From: Planococcus antarcticus DSM 14505
GTDB taxonomy: Bacteria > Bacillota > Bacilli > Bacillales_A > Planococcaceae
DNA: 64,000 nucleotides
Assembly (NCBI RefSeq): GCF_001687565.2
Contig: NZ_CP016534.2
Coordinates: 3,538,501-3,602,500, forward strand
Direction of reading: 5' to 3'
Below the pieces are notes generated by a model. It was not told the origin of the DNA. It searched no databases and saw nothing but the letters and a program-made list of their open reading frames with translations. Below, piece after piece: positions 18,288-27,882 of the stretch (positions are counted from its first letter, which is position 1; every line of letters starts with the position of its first letter). The translations under genes were made by a program, and so were the position numbers.

Positions 18288-18920
18288 TTAAACCGCACCG
18301 ATTAGCGGATATTTTTTGACGTACTCATTTTTCGTTAATTCTTCCAGCATAAAATGGGCAACATCAGAGCGACGAACGAAAGGTTTTTTAAACTTAAAAT
18401 AACCTGTTCTATATTGTTCTGTTTTTTCTCCATCCACTAGTCTTGGTGCTCGAACAATTGTCCAGTCTAAATCAGCTTTGATAATGCACTCTTTATGATT
18501 GACGGAATCGATCCACAATTCTTTGGCTACTACTTTTAGTCCCAGTCCAAATAACCGGCTGACCAATCCCTGTTTCACATCCTTCTCCACTTTTACTCCC
18601 GCACCGGTCAAATTGATTAACCTCTTAATACCGCAGAGATCCATAGCCTTTGTAATATTCTCCATGGCCCGAGTCAAAAGGTTTTTTGGGCTATTTTTCG
18701 TGTGTCCCAGGACACTCAGTACAGCAGCCTGTCCTCTTACAGCCAGCTCTACGTCCTCATAAATCAATACATCTCCTTCAAAAATGGTTAGATTTTCATG
18801 TTGAATGGGAAGTTTGGCTTTACTTCTGACAAAAGCCGTCACTTCATGCCCTCTTTCCAGGGCCTGCATTACAAGAGGTTTTCCCGTTCTTCCACTTGCA
18901 CCGAAAATAATAATCTTCAT
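18288..18920 (-). CDS. NAD(P)-binding atypical SDR (NmrA/BVR-B-like)
   Basis: 210 residues. Starts with the Rossmann motif IIIFGASGRTGKPLV and shows VRSKAKL, INLTGAGV and WTIVRAPRL, the pattern of atypical short-chain dehydrogenases that act as NAD(P)H reductases or redox sensors. Start ATG with AGGGAGG upstream. 24 bp downstream of the other SDR gene and in the same direction, so the two form an operon. Substrate unknown. Confidence 0.8.
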   Translation of the reverse strand: MKIIIFGASGRTGKPLVMQALERGHEVTAFVRSKAKLPIQHENLTIFEGDVLIYEDVELAVRGQAAVLSVLGHTKNSPKNLLTRAMENITKAMDLCGIKRLINLTGAGVKVEKDVKQGLVSRLFGLGLKVVAKELWIDSVNHKECIIKADLDWTIVRAPRLVDGEKTEQYRTGYFKFKKPFVRRSDVAHFMLEELTKNEYVKKYPLIGAV

Positions 18921-18944
18921 TTAAGATTCCTCCCTAGTCATTTT

Positions 18945-19790
18945 TTAAATCCAACTTTCTTTATAGTCTTCAATATATTTTCTTATTTTTGTCGGTTTTC
19001 TTTTCGCAACTTGTTCAAAGTCGGATCTTATTCCTTTGGCGAGGCCGAGCTTTGTCGGGAAATGAATGCCCACAACAACATTAACAAATTCTTTCTGCTC
19101 TCCTCTTGAAACCATGTATTCTTTGAAATCCTTCACAGATGGGTTTGTGTATTCGACCTTTACCTGCAGCACATCTGAAAGAATTTGCGAGACTTCATAA
19201 AAGTCTAAGGCTTCATCACCTGTCACAATGTACTTTTTGTTTGTATGTGTTGCCGTATCTTTTAAAGCAATCATGGCGAGCTCTGCAATATCTCTAGCAT
19301 CCACAAAGCTGGTTTTCCCTTTTCCCGCGGGCACAAAAATCCGCTTTCTTTCTTTGATCTCTCTATGAAGAAAATCGTTTAAATTTTGCATAAAGTAGCC
19401 AGCACGCAGAAAAGTATACGGAATAAGAGAATTTCTTATTAATTTTTCATTTTTATAATGATGAACAAAGGGCATGAATTGAACATCTTTTAAAGACAGA
19501 TAGACAATATGCTTGACTCCCTCTTCTTTTGCCTTCTCGATAAATCTTTCAAATTGAAGATGATCACCTGGAGGATACATTAAAAAGATCTTGTCAATTC
19601 CATTCAATGCAGCCCCAAAAGTAACAGGCTTTGAAAAGTCAAGACTGACAAATTCATAACTTTCTCCGTATTTTTCTTTTGCTTTTTCAACGTTTCGAAC
19701 AGCACATTTAAATGGAAGGTCTTCTTCTTTTAATTTTTCCGCAACTTCATATCCTACTTTTCCAGTAAAACCTGTAACTAAAATCGTCAT
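18945..19790 (-). CDS. NmrA-family SDR (NAD(P)H-binding)
   Basis: 281 residues. Motif ILVTGFTGKVGYEV at the N-terminus, then FLMYPPGDHLQ, HIVYLSLKDV and YTFLRAGYFMQN, the typical layout of NmrA/HSCARG-like proteins (compare YtfG quinone reductase). Probable role in redox sensing or quinone reduction; the substrate is not readable. First gene of the two-SDR operon. Confidence 0.82.
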   Translation of the reverse strand: MTILVTGFTGKVGYEVAEKLKEEDLPFKCAVRNVEKAKEKYGESYEFVSLDFSKPVTFGAALNGIDKIFLMYPPGDHLQFERFIEKAKEEGVKHIVYLSLKDVQFMPFVHHYKNEKLIRNSLIPYTFLRAGYFMQNLNDFLHREIKERKRIFVPAGKGKTSFVDARDIAELAMIALKDTATHTNKKYIVTGDEALDFYEVSQILSDVLQVKVEYTNPSVKDFKEYMVSRGEQKEFVNVVVGIHFPTKLGLAKGIRSDFEQVAKRKPTKIRKYIEDYKESWI

Positions 19791-19837
19791 AAGATCCCTG
19801 CTTTCTATTGAAATCGCTTAATAGAATAAAAAAAGGC

Positions 19838-20067
19838 TATATAAGTTGAACTAAAGAAATAGCTTTTTCAACTCAATGAGGGTGGGTAAAAGAAGAAATC
19901 GCTCCAGACAGACGCTTTTCTCCATATCGAGAGATATCTTAGCGGAGGCGCGGCAAGGGGCTAGGCGAAGCTATGAGACGAGTGTTCTTCTCGGCTCATA
20001 GCGAGAGCCATGCCCAAAGCGACCGAAGCGATTTACAATATGATACTTGTTTAGTTCAACTTATATA
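19838..20067. mobile_element. 230-bp MITE with IS630-like ends
   Basis: Perfect 18-bp terminal inverted repeats TATATAAGTTGAACTAAA (19838-19855 and 20050-20067), with TA at the outer ends as expected for IS630/Tc1-type insertion. A second inner pair AAATCGCT/AGCGATTT and a GCTATGAG/CTCATAGC hairpin are inside. No coding capacity. The terminal repeats nearly match those of the IS630 element at 43872-45011 (TATATAAGTTGAATTTAA), so that transposase could mobilise it. Confidence 0.8.
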
Positions 20068-20175
20068 GTTGTAAAATGAAATGCAACAGCTAACTTGCTA
20101 AAAAAACAGAAAAAGCCACAGATAAACCGTGTATGATTAAGTCGACGAAACATCAATCGATACGGAGGTTTATCT

Positions 20176-20804
20176 ATGGCACATACAGTCTACCACATCA
20201 AAACGCTCGTTTAAACACATGATCCCTTTCGACCGCGGGCGAATCGCCGCGCTTCAGGAGGAGGGAAAAACCCCAAACCGCTATTGCAGAAGCGATTGGC
20301 TGCGACAAAAGCACAATCAGCCGAGAACTCAAACGTGGCATCGTCACGCAGATGAAGACCGGCCGCGCGACATTCGAAGCCTACTTTCCGGAAACCGGAC
20401 AGCTGAAATACGAAGAAAACCGCCAAGCCTGTGGAGCCAAACTCAAGCTAGATGACGCCATCGAATTTATCCAGTACGCAGAAACCAAAATCTTGGACGA
20501 CCATTGGTCACCCGACGCGGTCTGCGGATCTGCAACACTCCATGAACAATTCGAAGGGAAACCGGTGTGCACCAAAACGCTTTACACTTACATCGAGCTT
20601 GGCTACATCGGGGTCAAAAACATCGACCTCCCGATGAAAGTGCGGCTGAATACAAAAAAGCGGCGGATCCGAGTGAACAAGCGCGTGCTTGGCCGCAGTA
20701 TCGAAGAGCGACCGGAAGCCGTGGAAGACCGGACCGAATTCGGTCATTGGGAAATCGATACGGTCATCGGCAAGAAAAGCCAGTTAGAACTAATTAATAG
20801 ATAG
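20176..20804 (+). pseudogene. IS30-family transposase remnant
   Basis: Pieces of an IS30 transposase in different frames: MIPFDRGRIAALQEEGKTP, then after a frameshift AIAEAIGCDKSTISRELKRG (the HTH), then ATFEAYFPETGQ... and the first catalytic Asp in GHWEIDTVIGKK. It ends by a stop at 20804 before the other catalytic residues. An early stop (KTLV-stop) also breaks the N-terminus. Dead element. Confidence 0.85.
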
Positions 20805-20898
20805 ACGAAAGAAGAGAGAGAGTATCCTACGTACTTTCACCATCTATTTATTCGCAAAATACCTATTAAAAGAACCTCCAGCATTAAAATTCTTCAAG

Positions 20899-20942
20899 GA
20901 TAAAAAGACAACCGGCTTTCAAACGCCATTTGTCTTTTTTCC
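20899..20942 (-). terminator. terminator of the XerS-like gene
   Basis: On the minus strand AAAGACAA and TTGTCTTT pair around an 18-base loop and are followed by a T-rich tail, 25 bp after the stop. Confidence 0.6.
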
Positions 20943-20966
20943 ATAGCCATTGCTGGTTATCAATAT

Positions 20967-22079
20967 CTACTGCTTTAATCGATTTTCTTCCATACGGGTC
21001 AACACTTGCTCATTGTCCTTATTGGACAGGTTTGTATAGAGAGAAGTGGTTTCAATATTGCTGTGGCCTAATTGGTCCCGAAGGAGAACAATGCTTCCGC
21101 CATTTCGGATGAAGTCTGCCGCAAAGCTATGCCGCAGCTTATGCGGGCTCATGCCTTCTCCCTGGACGAAGGCAGCAGTATACTTAGTTACCAAATTTTC
21201 AATGGCGCGACGGGAGAGAGGTCGTGCTGTCCCTCCATAAAGCGTAACGAATAGGAAAGGGACTTCTTTCGATCCGGTATACCGAGTCTCCCGAATATCC
21301 AAGTAGTCTTTTACATGTTGAATAGCCTGATCCATGACACGGACGGTATCTTCTTTTGCACCTTTCCGCTTGATATCAATTAGTTGTTTCTTCAGATTGA
21401 TTTTCTTCACCAGGATACGGGCCGTTTCGCCGAGCCGGATGCCGCTTCCGAGGAAAAGGGAAAGAATGGCCAGATCCCGCTCCTTGTCCCGATTGAACCG
21501 TTGGCGAGCAAGTCCACTTTCCAGAGTAGCCTCGTATGCGTATTCGATGAACTGCATGAAATCATTGATTTCATGTTCATTCAGGATGACGGAACTAATT
21601 TTCTGCGCACGACGGCTAGCCGTTTCTTTCTTTGTATGAAGCACGATTTTGCTCATGACATTTCGGTAGAAGTACGATTCTCCGTCCTCAGTCTCGGTTT
21701 CTTTCGTTAAATAATTAAAAAGCGATTTTAAAGCATTAATCGAAAGGGTAATCACCGCAGGTCCACGTTTTTTCACCGTACTATTCTCATGGGTAATCGC
21801 TTCTTCCTTCAGGAACTCAATGTACAACTCCACGTCCTGTTTCTTCATTTCAGCCAGTATAGAATAGGGAATAGAAGCACTTTTCGAAGCATCCGTCAAA
21901 TTCTCTCGCAACAGCCACTGGAAGAAATGCTGATAGCGGTAGAGGTACTGTAACAATGTATCGGCCGAAAGACCGGCACGCTTTTTGGAACGTACATATT
22001 CAACGACATAAAAAGGCATATCGTTTAGCTGTTTTTCAATCCGTTGGAGGACTTGTAGCTCTTCAGGTGTTAACGCCAT
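20967..22079 (-). CDS. xerS: XerS-like tyrosine recombinase
   Basis: 370 residues. An N-terminal SAM-like core-binding domain (about 20-165) and a C-terminal catalytic domain with the tyrosine-recombinase tetrad: Arg in SGIRLGE, the HKLRHSF box, His in LGHSNIETT and the nucleophile Tyr in SLYT. Length and sequence fit XerS, the single-recombinase dif-resolution family of streptococci that also occurs in Bacillales. It may resolve chromosome or plasmid dimers or act on nearby sites. Start ATG follows AAAGGAGG by 10 bases. A 34-bp palindrome (22112-22145) lies in its promoter region and is repeated in inverse on the other side of the Fic gene. Confidence 0.85.
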   Translation of the reverse strand: MALTPEELQVLQRIEKQLNDMPFYVVEYVRSKKRAGLSADTLLQYLYRYQHFFQWLLRENLTDASKSASIPYSILAEMKKQDVELYIEFLKEEAITHENSTVKKRGPAVITLSINALKSLFNYLTKETETEDGESYFYRNVMSKIVLHTKKETASRRAQKISSVILNEHEINDFMQFIEYAYEATLESGLARQRFNRDKERDLAILSLFLGSGIRLGETARILVKKINLKKQLIDIKRKGAKEDTVRVMDQAIQHVKDYLDIRETRYTGSKEVPFLFVTLYGGTARPLSRRAIENLVTKYTAAFVQGEGMSPHKLRHSFAADFIRNGGSIVLLRDQLGHSNIETTSLYTNLSNKDNEQVLTRMEENRLKQ

Positions 22080-22111
22080 GTCATGTTGACCTCCTTTGTT
22101 GACCTATTCCC

Positions 22112-22145
22112 ATATGTTCGCAAAATGTAATTTAAGCGAACATAT
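22112..22145. repeat. 34-bp palindromic site 1 (left of Fic gene)
   Basis: Outer arms ATATGTTCGC and GCGAACATAT form a perfect 10-bp inverted repeat around 14 AT-rich bases. The complement of site 2 matches it at the first 15 bases and the last 9. It lies between the XerS start (33 bp away) and the Fic stop, where it could be a recombination site, an operator of xerS, or both. Confidence 0.75.
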
Positions 22146-22195
22146 AGTGGTGGTAAATATTTTTTCTAGAAAATGAGTAATTTAAAACAATAATC

Positions 22196-22939
22196 TTATA
22201 AAACCGCTTTTAAATAGGCAGTTAAACTTTCTTCCACACATTGGGAAATCAACTCAACGAAAGGCTGCGTATTACCTTGCATGCTCGCTGTTTCCAACGT
22301 TTCGTAGTACGTTAAGCGCTGTACGTTTTCAGCTTTGACAATAGCAGGAGGGAAGCTGTGACCCATTAGAATCAAATTCATAAGTAGCCTCGCGGTCCGG
22401 CCATTGCCATCTGCGAATGGGTGAATATAAACGAATTTAAAATGAAATAATGCAGCTAGTTCTACTGGATGCAGCTGCTCTTTTTCTTGTTCATACCAGG
22501 CGAAAAGTTGTTGCATTTCATTCGCCACTTGGAGAAAATGCGGCGGTTCGTGCTGGCTACCGGAAATTCTCACGTTAATTGAACGATACCTACCAGCGTT
22601 TTCATCGTCTATGTTTTTTAAAATCAAGTGATGAATCGTTTTTAACGTTCGCTCATCCAACGGCTCAGTCTGATTGACCTGATCCTCAATAAAGCTGATT
22701 GCTTCAGCGTGGTTGATCACTTCAAAATGTTCTTGTAGCCGCTTGCCACCAATTGTTAAGCCATCTTCCATTACAATCTTTGTCTCAATTAACGACAGAG
22801 TGTTTCCTTCAATGGCATTCGAATTATACGTCCATTCCACACGATACACGTCGCGCAGGTTCTTCACAGCTGCAGCTGGAAGAGGTCTTTGTTGATCTAA
22901 TTGTTTTTTTAATTCGTCGACGCGATTAAATTGATTCAT
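22196..22939 (-). CDS. Fic-domain protein (class II, auto-inhibited AMPylator)
   Basis: 247 residues. The active-site loop HPFADGNGRTARLL matches HPFx(D/E)GNGRxxR. An N-terminal inhibitory helix NSNAIEGNT matches (S/T)xxxE(G/N), so this is a class II Fic protein with its own inhibitor. Such enzymes transfer AMP to target hydroxyls (DNA gyrase, tRNA synthetases and others). The single-gene module is bracketed by two inverted 34-bp palindromes next to a tyrosine recombinase gene. The ribosome site (AGGTGTTA) is weak. Target unknown. Confidence 0.9.
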   Translation of the reverse strand: MNQFNRVDELKKQLDQQRPLPAAAVKNLRDVYRVEWTYNSNAIEGNTLSLIETKIVMEDGLTIGGKRLQEHFEVINHAEAISFIEDQVNQTEPLDERTLKTIHHLILKNIDDENAGRYRSINVRISGSQHEPPHFLQVANEMQQLFAWYEQEKEQLHPVELAALFHFKFVYIHPFADGNGRTARLLMNLILMGHSFPPAIVKAENVQRLTYYETLETASMQGNTQPFVELISQCVEESLTAYLKAVL

Positions 22940-23043
22940 TATGTAACACCTGCTTTTTAGAGGATTAAGGGCATGAGTGCTTAATTTCAGTAGATTTTAT
23001 GTTAAATAACTTGATACTCTTTATTTTATCACATGACTATTCT

Positions 23044-23077
23044 ATATGTTCGTTAAATTAAGATTTTGCGAACATAT
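23044..23077. repeat. 34-bp palindromic site 2 (right of Fic gene, inverted)
   Basis: Arms ATATGTTCG and CGAACATAT. Read in reverse complement it begins ATATGTTCGCAAAAT like site 1. It lies 105 bp upstream of the Fic start. The orientation is opposite to site 1. Confidence 0.75.
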
Positions 23078-23257
23078 GATGATAAACAGAAAGATATTTT
23101 ATAATTCGCCGATTATAAAATATCTTCCCTCCCGATAATCCTGAATATATAAACTAGAAAAATCCATATAGTCCCTCATCAAAATATTTGAACTCTTCTA
23201 CAGAAATTCTATATCAAGTAAATCCTTCATAAAAAGCTTGTAACAGTGAAGGAGTGG

Positions 23258-23410
23258 CTATAAAGTTCCTGATTGCGAAACATCATACCGTGGATCTCCT
23301 ATGCTCATTCCGTCAACGTCAATAAAAAGTTTTACTTCCACGTCTTTAACAAATGCATTATCTGTTGTAAAGTCTCCATGAATCATAGTTTGTTTTCCTG
23401 AGTGTAGATG
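23258..23410 (-). pseudogene. aminoglycoside phosphotransferase-like fragment
   Basis: A minus-strand frame reads MIHGDFTTDNAFVKD...LFIDVDGMSIGDPRYDVS, the catalytic loop (HGDxxxxN) and the D-x-D metal segment of APH/choline-kinase family enzymes. N- and C-terminal parts are missing. Remnant. Confidence 0.6.
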
Positions 23411-23439
23411 TCTAAAAGTAGCCCACTATAACTTGCTAC

Positions 23440-24651
23440 TTACTCATAATAATATACTTCTGGATATGGGTGAGATAAAAAATTATGATGGGAAATAGTC
23501 CATCCATAAGCACCTGCGAATTGAAAGATAAGTATATCTCCTGCTCTTATTTCCTTTATTAGTACGTCTTTGGCCAAAATGTCGGTTGGCGTACAAAGCT
23601 CTCCGGCAATACTCACTTTACTGTTTTTTATAATTGGCCGTTCAAATGGAAAATCCCATTTTTCATTTGAAAGAACTATAAACGGCTGGTTCATTTTCCA
23701 GGCTGCTGGCAACCGCAAATGATGTGAGCCTCCTCGAACCAAGGCAAAACCTTCACCGTGATTAACTTTTACATCAATGACTTCAGTCGCATAAAAACCC
23801 GATTCTGCTACCATATAACGACCCATTTCAATTATCAACTCTAATTTTTTGCTTTTATACTGTTTATATAAATTATGTAATCCTTCAGATAAGACATTCC
23901 AATCAAACGGTGCTTTTGAATTGATATAGTTTATTCCTATGCCGCCCCCTACGTTCACAACTGGTGCAGAGATTCCGTATTTTTTTTGCCAATCCACTGC
24001 CTTTTCTAAGCATACAGCAATAAATCTTACATGTGCCTCGGCATCTAGGTTGTTTGACATGGCATGGAAATGAAAGCCTCGGACTTCAAGATTCGGTGAC
24101 AATGATAATTTTTTCAAAAGCTGAGGAATGTCTCGTTCGGCGACTCCAAATTGTGTAGGGACTCCCGCCATTTTCAAATAGCTGTTTGATACGTTGTCTT
24201 GTAAGTTGACTCGAACCACAACGGCTACTTTTTTCTGAACTGATTCCGCTAAATACTGTAGTCGGTTTGCATCATGAAAGCTTTCGATATTGGCAAGTTC
24301 GGTCTCTCCTTTAACAATCAACTCGAGTTCATAGTCTTTCTTAGCAGGAGCTCCGAAAATGATTGGTTTTTTTGAAATTGCTTTTGCTATTCGTACTTCT
24401 CCTGCCGACGCGGCCTCAAAACCGTCGACTATTTCGTCGAGCACCTTTATAATTCGCTTATCAGGATTGGCCTTCATTGCATAAAAAAGACGGCAAAAAG
24501 GCGGAAGAGACCTTTTAATAGAAGCAGCATGTTTTCTGAGCTGTTCCAAATCATAAATATACGCGCAAAAAGCTTCTCTTCGATTGTTCTTTTCGTTCAA
24601 TTTTTTTACAATATCGTTTATCGATACTTTTTCTTCTTGAATTATGGACAT
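23440..24651 (-). CDS. PLP-dependent decarboxylase (Orn/DAP/Arg group, SbnH-like)
   Basis: 403 residues. Alanine-racemase-fold PLP enzyme with Schiff-base Lys in FYAMKANPD, glycine loop VNVGGGIGINY, catalytic Cys in GELCTPTDIL and active-site Tyr in AGAYGWT. This resembles SbnH of staphyloferrin B and related decarboxylases or racemases in NIS siderophore clusters, where it decarboxylates an amino-acid-citrate intermediate. Last gene of the operon, starting 10 bp after the MFS stop with GAGGGGA upstream. It ends HPYPEVYYYE, typical of the family. The exact substrate is not readable. Confidence 0.85.
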   Translation of the reverse strand: MSIIQEEKVSINDIVKKLNEKNNRREAFCAYIYDLEQLRKHAASIKRSLPPFCRLFYAMKANPDKRIIKVLDEIVDGFEAASAGEVRIAKAISKKPIIFGAPAKKDYELELIVKGETELANIESFHDANRLQYLAESVQKKVAVVVRVNLQDNVSNSYLKMAGVPTQFGVAERDIPQLLKKLSLSPNLEVRGFHFHAMSNNLDAEAHVRFIAVCLEKAVDWQKKYGISAPVVNVGGGIGINYINSKAPFDWNVLSEGLHNLYKQYKSKKLELIIEMGRYMVAESGFYATEVIDVKVNHGEGFALVRGGSHHLRLPAAWKMNQPFIVLSNEKWDFPFERPIIKNSKVSIAGELCTPTDILAKDVLIKEIRAGDILIFQFAGAYGWTISHHNFLSHPYPEVYYYE

Positions 24652-24660
24652 ACATTCCCC

Positions 24661-25890
24661 TCATTCCTGCCCTCTCCACAGATCTTTCCGTAATAGGGCA
24701 ATAAATACAGTAGAGAGACAGCAACCAATTCCCATAAACAGGCCAGCTGAAACAACTCCCCATACACTACCAATCCATCCCACGAGCAGAGCGCCTAAAG
24801 GGATATAACCTCGATCCATCAAAGCAATACTTAAAATTCTACCGCTATATCTCTCATCAACATTTAATTGCAAGATTACTCTGCTAAGCGTCCGGTAATA
24901 CTGGCTTGCCAATCCGATTAAAAACATAAGCGCAAGAACTAATATGTAACTCTCATTCACCAAAATAAAGAAAAAAAGTCCCATTCCAAAGGAAAAAGCT
25001 GAAATCACTAACAATCGTTCGGGTCTCTTCGGCTGCCTAACTGCTAATAGTAACGTGGCCACAATTGCTCCGAAAGAGGAGACAGAAAGTAATAATCCAA
25101 AACCATCTGGCCCCATTTGAAGCAGTTCTTTTGAAAAAAGTGGAAGCATAGTAGTGTAAGGGAAACCAAAAACCATCGGGGCAATGGCAATAAGCAAAAT
25201 AGATAATACTTTTGGCTGCTGTTGTATATACCGCCATGTCTCCTTCAATGGCCGTTTAGATTTCCTTTTTTTAACCTCTGACGTTTTTTGTTCAGAAGGT
25301 CCGATTGACAACAAAGAAAGCATGACGAAAAACGTGCCTCCTGATACTCCATACATTAAAATTCCTGGACTGAAATGAACGAGAAGCATTCCTGCAATAG
25401 CCGGACCAATCATTCTGGCTAAATTAATAATGGTTGTCTGAATCGATACAGCACTGGCCAGCATTGATTTTGGAACCAGGTCAGACAAAAAAGAATTGCG
25501 TACGGAAACTTCAATTGTCATTAAGCATGACCGCAATGCAACAACCGCCAATAACCAAAAGATTGTACTTCCCCTTTGCAATAAAAAAGCGATCCATAAA
25601 GTTGCCAAAAACAGAGTGAAATAATTTATGATTAAAATTTTTCTTTTATCAAACCGATCAGCAAGAATTCCCGCCGGCAAGCTGAATAGAAAGACCGGCA
25701 AAAGCCGACTTGCATTTAATATGGCCAACATCAATGGCGAATTTGTCCATTCGTATATCACCCAATTCAAGATGGTCATATCCATCCAGTCTGTAGATCT
25801 GGTTATGAAGCTTCCGTACAAAAATTTCCGAAAACTCACTGATTTGAGTGCAAGTGAATTGGACAATGGAAAGGAATTCAGCTTACTCAT
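24661..25890 (-). CDS. MFS transporter, probable siderophore exporter
   Basis: 409 residues with about 12 hydrophobic segments and the MFS loop GILADRFDKRK. It belongs to the EntS/SbnD-like MFS group found in siderophore loci. It lies between the second synthetase (3-bp gap) and the decarboxylase (10-bp gap), so it most likely exports the siderophore. Start ATG 25890. Confidence 0.87.
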   Translation of the reverse strand: MSKLNSFPLSNSLALKSVSFRKFLYGSFITRSTDWMDMTILNWVIYEWTNSPLMLAILNASRLLPVFLFSLPAGILADRFDKRKILIINYFTLFLATLWIAFLLQRGSTIFWLLAVVALRSCLMTIEVSVRNSFLSDLVPKSMLASAVSIQTTIINLARMIGPAIAGMLLVHFSPGILMYGVSGGTFFVMLSLLSIGPSEQKTSEVKKRKSKRPLKETWRYIQQQPKVLSILLIAIAPMVFGFPYTTMLPLFSKELLQMGPDGFGLLLSVSSFGAIVATLLLAVRQPKRPERLLVISAFSFGMGLFFFILVNESYILVLALMFLIGLASQYYRTLSRVILQLNVDERYSGRILSIALMDRGYIPLGALLVGWIGSVWGVVSAGLFMGIGCCLSTVFIALLRKDLWRGQE

Positions 25891-25893
25891 TGG

Positions 25894-27882
25894 CTATTCA
25901 CATTCCGTTGCCAAAGGATTAGGAACTGTGCTGTAACAATAGCCACTCTTCGGATACAGACGCATACTGGTCAAAGCCTTGTGCCTTGCCCATGGCTCGA
26001 ATAAACTTGCAGCGTCCCTGCTTACGCCTTCAACTCCTTGTGTGTGAAGTTCGCTAAAGACTTTATCACAAGCCTCTCGAACCTTTTTCCACAGACTTTT
26101 CTCTTGAGTCCCCGAATATTCGCACAGTTGCATAATAATTTCACCTAAATGGTTTTGAAATACTGTATAAAAAGCTTTTTCTCGCATTTTTTGTTCATCC
26201 GACGTTATAGACACCGAATCGGGATAAAAATCAATTTTGATTCCTTGCTGGTTAAGACGGTTCTCGTAAATTCTTGCTCCTCCCCAATCCCTGAAATAAA
26301 AACGAACCAGTTTACCATTTTTAAATACAGGTACACTATTTTGTAAATGCCCTTCTAATGCCACTCCATATTTTACTAGTAATATCAGATAACCAGGAAT
26401 GACTACGGAGAGATACTCTGTAAGAAAGCTGTCGGTTCCTTTGGCTTTATTGAAGTTAAAATAGCGACAATATTCATCTGCAATTTCTGCAATTAAATTT
26501 TTCCCAGAAATTGGTGATAGATTATATAGGCTGCAGCCAGGTATTGCAATTTCACCAGGATTCAGCTTACTATCAAAGTTCTCTCTTACTACAACGGTTA
26601 AATTTCTTGAACGCTCTATGCTCTCTGAACGAAAACTGTAGCCCGCCACTTCATTAATGGGCAGAAAATTTTCTAGAGAAGGCTCCCGTTCCATAATTGT
26701 TTGCATCATTACAGAAAATTCAACAGAATTCATTGCTGTCTGTGGTGAAATGGAGCGAATTGTGGATGTCATCTGGCTGTTGACAGCTAACTTAAGGGCA
26801 GGTTTTCCAAAAAGCTTTGGCCAGATGGTCCGAAATGATGACGATGCAGCTCCTTCTATTGCTAATCCAGTAAACAGTACGATGATACCCATTTTAATCT
26901 CTTCAGCGTACAAAGAAGGAATCACATTGTGATACTGCCATTCATGAACGGGAATCAAACGATAGTCTTTAACTTTATAACCTCTCTCTTTCATTTGTAC
27001 TTCATACAATTTCGCCGTTTCCGGAAATTTCGATTCGATATAGTCGGGATGAAATTCAGTTGAGACAAGGTAATCTTTCCGAATGGCAAGAAAATAGATT
27101 AAAAGACTTTGGCGAAATTCAGGTGAGAACGAAAAAACATCACCTGGTTCCAAGCCCTCCTTTGTTTTGGAACCGGGATGAAGATTATGTCCTTCTGTCG
27201 AAAATTGTTCAAAAAACAGACTTGAACTCCACAAAGGATTGCTGCGCTTTTTAGATAAAGCATATTGAATACTGGTATCGGTATTCAACTTTTCTGCTTC
27301 CTCGCATAATTCTCTTTTCCACTGTTCATAGTCAGAAAGAGCTAATATATAGTTGGCTGTACCATTGTCGAGCTCTTTCTTCAGAGTACTTGCTTGGTCC
27401 GGCAGCATATCACCTAATGATGCTAGCAAATCACTTGCGGTTTCCACTACTTCCATCTTTTCTTTAGAAATAAGGAGTATATCATCTGTTAATATAACTC
27501 TTCTAAACCCGTACTCTTTTTTTACTGGAAATACCAGTAATCGCTCATCAAAATAAAAAACAAAATAAGTAAGATTTTCTCGGAGGCTAGATTCCGGAAG
27601 CTGCCGGATTAACAGTTCCCAATTTTCATCTACATCCTCGAGACTCATAACAAAAACAGATCCAACTTTCTTCAATTTTATTGATTTTGAGTACAAGCTC
27701 ACTATGTCCTCTCTCAGTAAAGCCCCAGCGAGCTTGTTCAATACTCTTTTCCTTCCTTTTTTCAAGGCATTGAGATAATCAGGAACGAGGTTTGGTTGAT
27801 GAAGCTGTAAATAATCGAGACATTTTTTCTCCTCTTTTTGTATCTCTTTCGAAATCCTCTTTTTTACAGTGTTATAAACCAT
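25894..27882 (-). CDS. IucA/IucC-family NIS siderophore synthetase (second)
   Basis: About 662 residues. NRPS-independent siderophore synthetases join citrate or a related carboxylate to amines using ATP. Family blocks seen: GHNLHPGSKTKEGL near residue 240, VHEWQYHNVIPSLY, the TSTIRSISPQTAMNS motif, and the C-terminal catalytic segment GVALEGHLQNSVPVFKNGK followed by RDWGGARI and the FhuF-like domain. Start ATG 27882 chosen because AAGGAG lies 9 bases before it; an ATG at 27906 is less well placed. Overlaps the end of the first synthetase by 11 bp, hence translational coupling. Confidence 0.9.
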   Translation of the reverse strand: MVYNTVKKRISKEIQKEEKKCLDYLQLHQPNLVPDYLNALKKGRKRVLNKLAGALLREDIVSLYSKSIKLKKVGSVFVMSLEDVDENWELLIRQLPESSLRENLTYFVFYFDERLLVFPVKKEYGFRRVILTDDILLISKEKMEVVETASDLLASLGDMLPDQASTLKKELDNGTANYILALSDYEQWKRELCEEAEKLNTDTSIQYALSKKRSNPLWSSSLFFEQFSTEGHNLHPGSKTKEGLEPGDVFSFSPEFRQSLLIYFLAIRKDYLVSTEFHPDYIESKFPETAKLYEVQMKERGYKVKDYRLIPVHEWQYHNVIPSLYAEEIKMGIIVLFTGLAIEGAASSSFRTIWPKLFGKPALKLAVNSQMTSTIRSISPQTAMNSVEFSVMMQTIMEREPSLENFLPINEVAGYSFRSESIERSRNLTVVVRENFDSKLNPGEIAIPGCSLYNLSPISGKNLIAEIADEYCRYFNFNKAKGTDSFLTEYLSVVIPGYLILLVKYGVALEGHLQNSVPVFKNGKLVRFYFRDWGGARIYENRLNQQGIKIDFYPDSVSITSDEQKMREKAFYTVFQNHLGEIIMQLCEYSGTQEKSLWKKVREACDKVFSELHTQGVEGVSRDAASLFEPWARHKALTSMRLYPKSGYCYSTVPNPLATECE

